Part shown: in pieces, positions 49,550 through 57,276 of the stretch
Layout of the letters: every line of letters starts with the position of its first letter
Position numbering within the stretch: position 1 is the first letter of the stretch
DNA from: an uncultured Clostridia bacterium
GTDB taxonomy: Bacteria > Bacillota > Clostridia > Lachnospirales > Anaerotignaceae
DNA: 64,000 nt
Assembly: GCA_910586765.1 (NCBI GenBank)
Contig: CAJUJJ010000002.1
Span: 1-64,000 of the forward strand
Reading direction: 5' to 3'
Notes under the pieces: model-generated
The model's input: the letters and a program-made list of their open reading frames with translations, nothing else
What the model was told of the DNA's origin: nothing
Databases searched by the model: none
Made by a program: the position numbers and the translations under genes

Positions 49550-50173
49550 ATGGCGGAAATGAGAAAACGCACGAGTATGTCTGTTCCGGAAATGGGCAGG
49601 ATACTTGGTCTTGGAAAAACGGAGTCATACTGGCTCATTAAGAAGAATTACTTCAAAACCATTCTTGTCGGCAGCACCATGAGGGTGATGATCGACAGCT
49701 TTGAAGAATGGTATGCCAATCAGTTCAAATACCAGAAGGTCGATGGAACCCCTCCCGGCGAGGAATTGAAGAAAACTACATATTCAATGGAGGAGCTTGG
49801 ACAGCGCCTTGGGCTGAAAGAAGCGACTGCTTACGAACTGGTTGCCAAAGGGCATTTTGATGTGGTCGATGTCCTGGGCAAGCGCAGAGTGACAAAGGAG
49901 AGCTTTGAAAGATGGTATGCTTCTCAAACCGATTACCGCACGGTAGAGGATCAGGAACTGGATGCAGATATTATGGCATCCACCTACGGTCTGCCGGAAA
50001 TGGCAAGAATGCTTGGGGTACATCGTCAGACCATTTACTATATCGTTGCCAATGAAGATTTTGAGCTTATCAAGGTTGGCAGGTATAAGCGAGCTACCAA
50101 AGAGAGCTTTGAAAAATGGTATCACAATCAGACCCGCTACCAGTTAGCGGAAGATAGACAGGAAAGGAGCTGA
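49550..50173 (+). CDS. Protein with three tandem excisionase-type HTH domains
   Basis: 207 residues composed of three consecutive MerR/HTH_17-like units of about 60-65 residues. They read VPEMGRILGLGKTESYWLI, MEELGQRLGLKEATAYELVA and LPEMARMLGVHRQTIYYIVA, each followed by a K/R-rich wing and a copy of SFE-WY. Likely a DNA-bending excisionase or architectural factor acting next to the integrase gene, which starts 4 bp after its stop. ATG after GGAGG. Three copies in one chain are unusual for Xis proteins, which usually have one. Confidence 0.75.
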   Translation: MAEMRKRTSMSVPEMGRILGLGKTESYWLIKKNYFKTILVGSTMRVMIDSFEEWYANQFKYQKVDGTPPGEELKKTTYSMEELGQRLGLKEATAYELVAKGHFDVVDVLGKRRVTKESFERWYASQTDYRTVEDQELDADIMASTYGLPEMARMLGVHRQTIYYIVANEDFELIKVGRYKRATKESFEKWYHNQTRYQLAEDRQERS

Positions 50174-50177
50174 TTAC

Positions 50178-51551
50178 ATGGCATCTATCGTTAAGAGAAA
50201 AAAGAAGTATTCTGTGGTTTATACATACACCGATGAGAACGGCAACAAGCGTCAGAAGTGGGAAACCTTTGAAACGAATGCCGAAGCAAAGAAAAGGAAG
50301 TTGCAGGTTGAATATGAGCAGGAGTCCGGAACCTTTATTCCCCCTTCTGCTAAAACCGTCAATGATCTTTTGGATGAGTATATGTCAATCTATGGTGTGA
50401 ACACCTGGGCGATGTCTACCTATGAAAGCAGAAAGAGCCTGATTGCAAACTATATTCGTCCCCTCATCGGTGATATGAAGCTGGAGGATGTCACGCCGAG
50501 AATCATGGACAAGTATTACCGAGATTTGCTTTCTGTCAAAGCGGTTTCTTCTAAGTATGTAAAAGCCCGTACAGAATATCTGACTCCGCATACTGTCCGA
50601 GAGGTTCACAAGACATTGCGAAATGCATTCAATCAGGCGGTCAAGTGGGAATTGATGACCAGAAACCCTGTGGAGCACGCTACGCTGCCGAAGGAAGAAC
50701 ACAAGACCAGGGACATCTGGACAGCAGAAGTGCTCCAGAAGGCTCTGGAAGCCTGTGACGATGATATTCTTCGTCTGGCTATCAACCTTGCCTTCTCCTG
50801 TTCCCTGCGAATGGGCGAGCTTCTGGGGCTTACCTGGGACTGTATTGACATTTCCCCCACCAGTATTGAACTTGGTCAGGCAAGCATCTTCGTTGAAAAG
50901 GAGTTGCAGAGAGTAAATCGTGAAGCGATGGCAGATCTGGACGGTAAGGACATCATGTTCAAGTTCCCACCGACTTTCGCCAGTACGCATACCGCATTGG
51001 TTCTCAAAACTCCTAAGACCAAAACAAGTGTCCGCAAGGTGTTCTTACCGAAAACCGTAGCGGAAATGTTGGTACAGCGAAAGGCTGACATCGAAGAACT
51101 GAAAGACCTTTTCGGTGACGAGTTCGTAGACTTCAATCTGGTTTTCTGTTCTTCCAATGGCAAGCCGATTGAGGGGCAGGTTATCAACCGTGCTTTCAAT
51201 AAGCTGATTGAGGAGAAGGGACTGCCGAAAGTGGTTTTCCATAGTCTCCGACATTCCAGTATCACTTACAAGCTGAAGCTGAACGGCGGCGATATGAAAT
51301 CCGTTCAAGGCGATTCCGGTCATGCACAGGTCAAGATGGTAGCGGATGTTTACTCCCATATCATCGACGATGACCGCAGACTGAACGCTGAAAGAATGGA
51401 AGCTGCGTTCTACTCAGGCAGACGGGCAACGCCTGAGCCGGTTCAACCAGCCGCAACGGAAAGCTCCGCTGATGATAAAGAACTTCTTCTGAAGCTTCTG
51501 CAAAATCCGGAAATGGCAGCACTCCTGAAGTCGCTGGCAAAAACATTATAG
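50178..51551 (+). CDS. int: ICE tyrosine integrase (right end)
   Basis: 457 residues. An N-terminal arm-type domain (SIVKRKKKYSVVYTYTDENG) and a core-binding domain precede a catalytic domain. It has LRMGELLGLTWDCIDI (Arg about 211), HSLRHSSITYKLK (about 354) and GHAQVKMVADVYSHI (Tyr about 392). The C-terminal tail is Ala/Glu-rich. ATG after GGAAAGGAG. It lies within 800 bp of the tRNA-Arg attachment remnant, as expected for the enzyme that integrated the whole ICE. Distinct from integrase 1 at 39462. Confidence 0.93.
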   Translation: MASIVKRKKKYSVVYTYTDENGNKRQKWETFETNAEAKKRKLQVEYEQESGTFIPPSAKTVNDLLDEYMSIYGVNTWAMSTYESRKSLIANYIRPLIGDMKLEDVTPRIMDKYYRDLLSVKAVSSKYVKARTEYLTPHTVREVHKTLRNAFNQAVKWELMTRNPVEHATLPKEEHKTRDIWTAEVLQKALEACDDDILRLAINLAFSCSLRMGELLGLTWDCIDISPTSIELGQASIFVEKELQRVNREAMADLDGKDIMFKFPPTFASTHTALVLKTPKTKTSVRKVFLPKTVAEMLVQRKADIEELKDLFGDEFVDFNLVFCSSNGKPIEGQVINRAFNKLIEEKGLPKVVFHSLRHSSITYKLKLNGGDMKSVQGDSGHAQVKMVADVYSHIIDDDRRLNAERMEAAFYSGRRATPEPVQPAATESSADDKELLLKLLQNPEMAALLKSLAKTL

Positions 51552-51559
51552 TAACTGCA

Positions 51560-51619
51560 AGGGCAGATCCTTTTACATAGCTACAATAGCTGTAAAAGGG
51601 TCTGCCCTTATTTTTTTGT
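51560..51619 (+). terminator. Long-stem terminator after int
   Basis: AAGGGCAGATCCTTTTACA pairs with TGTAAAAGGGTCTGCCCTT, a 19-bp stem, followed by ATTTTTTT. The loop contains TAGCTACAATAGC. Confidence 0.9.
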
Positions 51620-51636
51620 TATGGAGGTCAACGAGT

Positions 51637-51942
51637 ATGGATAGAATCTTTATGGACGAGTATTACGAGCATCTGAGAGCTGACAATATCGAGGCATTTT
51701 CCAAGGAAAGGAACGACGAATATGTTGGCAGAGCTGAGGAATACAAAGCAGCAAAGTCGGCATTGCTTGAAGGATTGGGACTTGAGCATTTGTTTGACCA
51801 TAGCCATGAACTGACTCCGAAAGAGAAAGAAATATGGATGCTGTTCGATAGGGTTGATGTAGCAGAGCTTCTGGCAAGGGATGCTTTTGCCAAGGGTGCT
51901 TATATGCTCGGCGCTGAGGATAGAGAGATTATGCTGAAATAA
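51637..51942 (+). CDS. DUF6809-like small protein downstream of int
   Basis: About 101 residues, charged and helical: MDRIFMDEYYEHLRADN, YKAAKSALLEGLGLEHLFD, AFAKGAYMLGAED. Small proteins of this design, with an ALLEGL core and a C-terminal KGxxLG motif, are frequent beside integrases in Tn1549-type elements (DUF6809-like). ATG after ATGGAGGTC. Function unknown; last gene of the ICE before its right end. Confidence 0.65.
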   Translation: MDRIFMDEYYEHLRADNIEAFSKERNDEYVGRAEEYKAAKSALLEGLGLEHLFDHSHELTPKEKEIWMLFDRVDVAELLARDAFAKGAYMLGAEDREIMLK

Positions 51943-52337
51943 AAAAAGACCTGCTTCGGCGGGTCTAAATTACATAGAATCATTGAGTCTGAAAAAACCT
52001 TTGAAATTCTTAATAATGCTGGTTGAAAAATCTATTTTGAAATGATATATTAAACAGACTAAGATGGTGTCTAAAGACATCAGCGCCTCCGCACGAGAAT
52101 GAATAGGATTTCCTATCATTTCGTATCACGAGAAGTTACATAGAGGAATTTGCTTGCACTTGCAACGTCCACCGAAAATCGAAAGCCTTGCTAATTTCGA
52201 GCCAATTGGACGGTGTAAAATCCCTATGAAAATGCTTATGAAGCGTAATACCAGATAGGATTTGAAACAGTGAAAAACCTTGTATTTCCAAGGATTTTCT
52301 TGCACTGTGTTGCACTTGGTTTCATCGTATCGGGTCT
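51943..52337 (+). other. Non-coding right end of the ICE
   Basis: No credible gene in about 395 bp. It contains a hairpin AGACC-TGCTTCGGC-GGGTCT at 51947-51966 and three TTGCACT repeats at 52154-52160, 52300-52306 and 52310-52316. The last two lie within 40 bp of the tRNA fragment and may be integrase arm sites. A short ORF reading back across the tRNA (RGFEPPTYRL) is an artefact. Confidence 0.6.
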
Positions 52338-52380
52338 ACTCCTAAGCGGTAGGTCGGAGGTTCAAATCCTCTCGGGAACG
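52338..52380 (+). other. attR: 3' half of a tRNA-Arg(CCT) gene
   Basis: ACTCCTAA has the anticodon loop of tRNA-Arg(CCT). It is followed by the 3' anticodon strand, a variable loop, the T arm GGAGG-TTCAAAT-CCTCT and the acceptor strand CGGGAAC plus discriminator G (52356-52380). The sequence left of it gives no matching 5' half: no D arm, no GTTCCCG acceptor partner. So this is only the duplicated 3' end expected when a tyrosine integrase inserts in a tRNA gene. The intact tRNA should lie at the left ICE end, outside the window. Confidence 0.75.
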
Positions 52381-52504
52381 TTTCTTTTTTTATAATAACA
52401 TTTGCCAAATATAACAATATTTTTCCACATAATATTGTCTCATCGGTAAACAATACCATATTTATCACACTAACTGGAAACTTTAGTAAATTAGGAGGAT
52501 TATT

Positions 52505-53176
52505 ATGGCAAATAGACCTGTATTTGTAGTATCTCTTGACAATAGATACTGTATCCGTGAAAATACAGAATTTCAATATTTTAGTGGATTTTCAGACAAA
52601 CAAATGCAAAGAAGTATAAATAGTTTACATAAAGCATATGCCTTAAAACACCCACATGACAAAATTCTTGAAATCTCTACAAAATCAGAAAATGCCTTAG
52701 GCGTAAAATTAAGTGCATTTCATATTACTATAAAAGCAAACAGCGGAAAAGAATTTTCTGTTGAAGCCATTTTTCAATCAAGTAAAGTTTTTGAAAAGGG
52801 CGGCCCTTATAAAGATTTATTAAATGTTTCTTCCAGAGAAGCAAAAAAAGATGTGCGTTTGAAAAACAGTGGTAATGTAATCGCTTTTCATATTAACAAC
52901 AAAACATTTAGCACAGAGCCTAAAACTTATTTTTACAACTGGTTATATATCAATGCACTAAATTTACACAATGATTTCGCAATGCAGATATTAGAGTATA
53001 ACGCTTTTACTGATATTGCTTTCAATCCTAAAAAATCTATAAACTGTCAAGCAGAAGCTGCTGCTATATATGTTTCTTTATATCAACAAGATTTACTAAA
53101 AGAAGCACTCAAAAATGAACAAACATTTTTGGATATTGTATATCCTACTCATAAGTATCAAAATGAAAACAAATAA
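52505..53176 (+). CDS. NADAR-type protein of the DarT1-associated antitoxin family
   Basis: 223 residues. MANRPVFVVSLDNRYCIREN begins it, and the core has FQSSKVFEKGGPYKDLL, SREAKKDVRLKNSGNVIAFH, EPKTYFYNWLYINAL and NPKKSINCQAEAAAIYVSL. This pattern fits DarT1-associated NADAR proteins, which remove ADP-ribose from guanine bases and counter the DarT1 toxin. No DarT-like gene is beside it on the visible side: the next gene is a MATE pump on the other strand. ATG after AGGAGG. First host gene after the ICE border; AT-rich like the chromosome. Confidence 0.75.
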   Translation: MANRPVFVVSLDNRYCIRENTEFQYFSGFSDKQMQRSINSLHKAYALKHPHDKILEISTKSENALGVKLSAFHITIKANSGKEFSVEAIFQSSKVFEKGGPYKDLLNVSSREAKKDVRLKNSGNVIAFHINNKTFSTEPKTYFYNWLYINALNLHNDFAMQILEYNAFTDIAFNPKKSINCQAEAAAIYVSLYQQDLLKEALKNEQTFLDIVYPTHKYQNENK

Positions 53177-53206
53177 ACAAAAACAATTCCATTCATTTTA
53201 CAAATG

Positions 53207-53260
53207 AAAAAAGTCGTCAAGAGCAAAATAATTTTCTAACACGCTTAACGACTTTTTTTA
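53207..53260. terminator. Bidirectional terminator
   Basis: AAAAAAGTCGT-CAAG pairs with CTT-ACGACTTTTTTT, separating two convergent genes. Confidence 0.75.
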
Positions 53261-53275
53261 TTTTTTTTACAAATT

Positions 53276-54649
53276 TTATGTAGCTTTGGCTAATTCCTCT
53301 TTTTCTTTTTTATAAAATCCTTTTATCATATGTAATGCTATTATAACACTCAATGTTGTTGTAGACAAATCTGCTGCCATTTGCACTCTAAGCAATCCTT
53401 CCAGCCCCCATATATAATTAAACAAATATAGATAAGGCACATAAAACAAAAATTGTCTACCCATATTTACCAAAAGTGCTCTAAAAGCCTGCCCAGTTGC
53501 CTGAAATGTTGCCATAAGAGAAAGCTGTATTCCCATAAAAGGAACAGCCCATGCTTGTGCTGTTAAAAATTTCACACCAATATTTATAATTTCTTCATTA
53601 CTTGAAAATATTTTAATATATGCTGGAGCAAGTATTGTAAATGGTATCAAAAACAACAAACACAACACACTTGCTGTCATAATAGTAAATTTTAATGCTT
53701 TTACCAATCTTGTAATATTGCCTGCACCATAATTATAACCTGCAAATGGCATATATCCTGAAACATATCCAAACAATATCATAAATTCCATTTGTATCAT
53801 TTTAATTGCAACACCATAGGCAGAAATTACCATATCACCATATTCTGCTGCCAAATTATTAAACAAAAGCATAACGGTACTACCCAATATTTGAGAAAGT
53901 GATGCTGGAAATCCAATTTTTAACACTTCTTTAAATATACGAGTGCTTGGTTTAAAATCACGTGGCAGTATAGAAACCATTGTATTGCCACGCAAATAAA
54001 TATAAATATAAAACACAACTGCGGCAGCATTTCCTATAATTGTCGCCCATGCTGCTCCTGCTGCTCCCATACCAAACACCAATATAAATATAGGGTCAAG
54101 CACGATATTTAATACAGTACCTATCATCATACCTGCAACAGCCTGCTTCACTTTCCCCTCTGCACGAAGCATTGCTGGCAATATAATCTGAAGCATTATG
54201 ACAATACTAAATGTAATAATAATACTCAAATAATCTCTTGTAGGTGTAATGGTTTCATTACTTGTTCCTATTAAATGCAGTATTGGTTCCATAAAAATCA
54301 GACCTAATACCGTCAAAACAAGCATTGCTGTTGCAGAAACATATACCGAAACGGCACTTGTTTTTTTTACTTCTTCATATTTTTTTGCTCCCAAACATCT
54401 TGATATATAAGAGGGTGCTCCTGCACCAAACATATTACCCAATGCTTGAAATATCATAAACACAGGAAATGCAAGAGAAATCGCTCCCAACTGTATAGGG
54501 TCATCTAACAATCCTATAAAATAGGTATCTGTAATATTATAAATCAGTGACACAATCATACTCAATACAGTGGGTATCGCAAGTGTCAATATTGCTTTAG
54601 GAATATGTGCACTTTCCATCAATTTTAAATTTTCATTATCATTGCTCAT
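53276..54649 (-). CDS. MATE-family efflux transporter (host)
   Basis: 457 residues with about 12 membrane segments. LTLAIPTVLSMIVSLIYNIT, DTYFIGLLDDPIQLGAISL and FMPFAGYNYGAG-like motifs (YMPFAGYNYGAGNITRL) identify MATE. Cytoplasmic-membrane export of cationic compounds. An in-frame ATG 9 codons upstream exists, but GGAG lies 8 nt before this one. Very AT-rich codon use compared with the ICE MATE gene at 43533, to which it is only distantly similar. Divergent from the GNAT gene. Confidence 0.92.
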   Translation of the reverse strand: MSNDNENLKLMESAHIPKAILTLAIPTVLSMIVSLIYNITDTYFIGLLDDPIQLGAISLAFPVFMIFQALGNMFGAGAPSYISRCLGAKKYEEVKKTSAVSVYVSATAMLVLTVLGLIFMEPILHLIGTSNETITPTRDYLSIIITFSIVIMLQIILPAMLRAEGKVKQAVAGMMIGTVLNIVLDPIFILVFGMGAAGAAWATIIGNAAAVVFYIYIYLRGNTMVSILPRDFKPSTRIFKEVLKIGFPASLSQILGSTVMLLFNNLAAEYGDMVISAYGVAIKMIQMEFMILFGYVSGYMPFAGYNYGAGNITRLVKALKFTIMTASVLCLLFLIPFTILAPAYIKIFSSNEEIINIGVKFLTAQAWAVPFMGIQLSLMATFQATGQAFRALLVNMGRQFLFYVPYLYLFNYIWGLEGLLRVQMAADLSTTTLSVIIALHMIKGFYKKEKEELAKAT

Positions 54650-54857
54650 TTTTTCATCTCCTACTCTTGTTGACATTTTATTTACCCAACACTATAATAA
54701 CAAAAAAAGAGACTGTTATTCATATTGTAAACATAGTATTACAATGAATAAAATCGTACCATATTGTTTTTATTTTGTCAATAGCAAAGAAATTGCTTTA
54801 TTATTACATTACTATAACAATAATAGCAAAATATCACTTCAGTAAGGAATTTATATT

Positions 54858-55313
54858 ATGATATTAAGAAAATATACATCAAATGATTGCATTGCACTTA
54901 CAGAATTATTTTACAACACCGTACACCATATTAACCGAAAAGATTACACACAATGTCAATGTAACGTATGGGCGACAAAAACAGTTGATTTAGAACAATG
55001 GAATAACTCTTTTTTACAACATTATTGTATTGTTGCCGAAAAAAACGGTGTTGTTGTTGGTTTTGGCGACATTGACAAAACAGGATATTTAGATAGATTA
55101 TTTGTTCATTACAAATATCAGCATAAAAAAATTGCTTCTGCTATTTGTGATGAATTAGAAAAAGCAGTAAATGTTACAGAAATTATTACGTATGCTTCCA
55201 TTACTGCAAAAGGATTTTTTGAAAAAAGAGGTTACAAAGTTATAAAAGAGCAACAAGTGAAAAAAAACGGTATTTTTTTTCAAAATTATGTAATGACTAA
55301 AACAATAAAATAA
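54858..55313 (+). CDS. GNAT-family N-acetyltransferase
   Basis: 151 residues. MILRKYTSNDCIALTELFYN is a typical GNAT start, and the acetyl-CoA region is DRLFVHYKYQHKKIASAICD, a slightly modified Q/RxxGxG/A loop. ITAKGFFEKRGYKVIKEQQV forms the C-terminal strand. Small-molecule or protein acetylation in the cytoplasm; substrate unknown. Divergent from the MATE gene and followed by a MarR gene, which may regulate both. Confidence 0.85.
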   Translation: MILRKYTSNDCIALTELFYNTVHHINRKDYTQCQCNVWATKTVDLEQWNNSFLQHYCIVAEKNGVVVGFGDIDKTGYLDRLFVHYKYQHKKIASAICDELEKAVNVTEIITYASITAKGFFEKRGYKVIKEQQVKKNGIFFQNYVMTKTIK

Positions 55314-55444
55314 ATACATTATAAATCAAAAACGCATATTGCAGCGTAACATATTTAAAAACAAGAAAGGGGCGAATTACTGTAAAACGTGCAATATTAT
55401 AAAAAAGAATATCAATTTTTATAAGTTTTCAGTAATATTAAAAC

Positions 55445-55927
55445 ATGAACTATTTAGAAATACAAGAAAATTTACTTTCCTTAATGCCTGTATGGAACTA
55501 TCAAATTGCAAAACCTTTTAAACAGCTACTTGACGAAGGTATCAGCCTAGAAATGTACTATTGCATCAGAACATTGCAATGGAATGGCGGTTGTGCCACT
55601 ATGACAGAAATTGCAAAATGGACAAAAATGCCTAAACAGCAAATGACAAAACTGGTTAATCGTTTAGTACAATGTGGTTTTGTAAAGCGTTTTGATGACC
55701 CTTCAGACCGTAGAATTGTAAAAATACAGCTTACTGAAAAAGCAACTGAATTTATTGATTATTTTATGGAACATGATGCAAGTTGTTTTCGTCCTTTGCT
55801 CGAAAAAATGAGCCCCTCTGATTTGCAAAAATTTTCAGATGCACTAAAACAGTTGATACAGGTGTTCCATAATATTTCTTGTTGTTATAACTATTCCTGC
55901 TCTGAACAAGAACAAAATATAAAATAA
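55445..55927 (+). CDS. MarR-family regulator (host)
   Basis: 160 residues. Winged-helix core: LEMYYCIRTLQWNGGCATMT, IAKWTKMPKQQMTKLVNRLV (recognition helix), GFVKRFDDPSDRRIVKIQLT (wing with the DxRxxxI/L motif). The Cys-rich C-terminus (CCYNYSCSEQ) is unusual and could sense redox state. The ribosome binding site is poor. It stands in an operon-like position with the GNAT gene and next to the MATE pump. Confidence 0.85.
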   Translation: MNYLEIQENLLSLMPVWNYQIAKPFKQLLDEGISLEMYYCIRTLQWNGGCATMTEIAKWTKMPKQQMTKLVNRLVQCGFVKRFDDPSDRRIVKIQLTEKATEFIDYFMEHDASCFRPLLEKMSPSDLQKFSDALKQLIQVFHNISCCYNYSCSEQEQNIK

Positions 55928-55941
55928 TGCTTTATGATTAT

Positions 55942-55978
55942 AAAAGCAGTGCTATGAAAACATAACACTGCTTTTTAT
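55942..55978. terminator. Bidirectional terminator
   Basis: AAAAGCAGTG-TATG pairs with CATA-CACTGCTTTTT, between convergent marR and mglC. Confidence 0.85.
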
Positions 55979-55987
55979 TATTTTATA

Positions 55988-57256
55988 TTATTTTCTTCTA
56001 TATTTTGACAAGTCAAGAGCAACTGCAATGGCTATAATAATACCTTTTATTACTTGTTGCCACATTGCACTAACGCCTATGAACTGCAAACCATACTGTA
56101 TAATTGTAAATATCAAAACACCTATGATAATGCCAGAAACTTTACCAACACCACCATTTAATGACACACCACCTACAACACACGCTGCGATAGCGTCCAA
56201 TTCATAGCCTACACCATAGTTATTTGTTGCACCTGCTGTTCTTGCTGCTTCTAACACACCACCAACACCATACAATGCAGAAGCAAGTACGAATATGCAA
56301 AGTATTGTTTTAAATACATTGATACCAGAAACCACTGCGGCTTCTCTATTACCGCCTATAGCATACACATTTTTACCAAATACTGTTTTATTCAGAACAA
56401 ACCATATTGCTATTACAAATACTATTGCAATCGGTATCAATATAGGAATACCATTGATTGCAGGCAACGCATCTTGGAAAAATCTTTTTTGTCCTAACAA
56501 TGTAAAATCTGGTCTAATACCACCTATAGGTTGTGAATTATTTGGAGGCAAGTCAAAATACAATGAACACGCACCATATATTATAACTTGTACAGCAAGC
56601 GTTGCAATAAAGGGGTGCATATCAAATTTTGCTACCAAAAATCCATTCAGCAATCCAAACAACATACAAACTACAATAGCCAATATAATAGGAACAATTA
56701 CAGGAAGATATGGTAAATCAGGGAAAAATCGATTAGGATATTCTGGATTTTGCAACATAGATGCAGATATAACTGCGGCAAGTCCTACCATTCTACAAGC
56801 AGAAAGGTCTGTACCTGCTATCAAAAGTGTAAAACAAATTCCTAATGCTATAATCATTCTTGGAGATGCTTGTGCCAATATATCCACAAGCACACGTCCC
56901 TGCATAAATCTATGCTCTTTTGCCGCTATAACAATTACCATAATAACAAGTGCTAATATAATACCATTATTTAATAAAAATGCTTTTGCTGCTTTGGGGG
57001 AAGTATCCATCATAGAAGTTTTATCCCCCAAATACCTTTTCCATTTTAATGCTCCAAATAGTATAATACCGCAGCCTAACAAAAATATAAACCAAGGCAA
57101 ATCATAAATTTCTTTCCAAAATCCTGTCAATCCTCCAGAATTTTTTACTGCACTTTTTGCAAATATCAATATCGCACCTAATATTGCAATCACTGCACCA
57201 ATAACGCTCATTGTTTTTCCAAACTTTTCGCAAGTTAATTGTTTACTTTCACTCAT
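55988..57256 (-). CDS. mglC: Galactose/methylgalactoside ABC permease
   Basis: About 422 residues. The C-terminal two thirds match MglC-type (BPD_transp_2) permeases: GICFTLLIAGTDLSACRMVG, ATLAVQVIIYGACSL, ENVYAIGGNREAA-like GKNVYAIGGNREAAVVSGI, and the cytoplasmic LDAIAACVVGGVSLNGGVGK. About 100 extra N-terminal residues with two or more membrane segments make it longer than the E. coli protein. ATG after GAGGGGTG. Forms the channel for the MglA ATPase and MglB binding protein in the next two genes. Confidence 0.88.
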   Translation of the reverse strand: MSESKQLTCEKFGKTMSVIGAVIAILGAILIFAKSAVKNSGGLTGFWKEIYDLPWFIFLLGCGIILFGALKWKRYLGDKTSMMDTSPKAAKAFLLNNGIILALVIMVIVIAAKEHRFMQGRVLVDILAQASPRMIIALGICFTLLIAGTDLSACRMVGLAAVISASMLQNPEYPNRFFPDLPYLPVIVPIILAIVVCMLFGLLNGFLVAKFDMHPFIATLAVQVIIYGACSLYFDLPPNNSQPIGGIRPDFTLLGQKRFFQDALPAINGIPILIPIAIVFVIAIWFVLNKTVFGKNVYAIGGNREAAVVSGINVFKTILCIFVLASALYGVGGVLEAARTAGATNNYGVGYELDAIAACVVGGVSLNGGVGKVSGIIIGVLIFTIIQYGLQFIGVSAMWQQVIKGIIIAIAVALDLSKYRRK

Positions 57257-57276
57257 ATTACACCCCTCGCTTTCTA

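Noticed and set aside
52322..52576. 84-residue minus-strand ORF ending GFEPPTYRLGVDPIR
   Set aside because: Typical translation artefact across a tRNA T arm; overlaps the attR and the start of the NADAR-like gene.
55339..55521. 60-residue Lys-rich ORF before the host marR
   Set aside because: Overlaps the marR start in another frame, no family features; AT-rich chance ORF.
56295..57107. 270-codon plus-strand ORF opposite mglC
   Set aside because: Antisense to a clear permease gene; no ribosome site.
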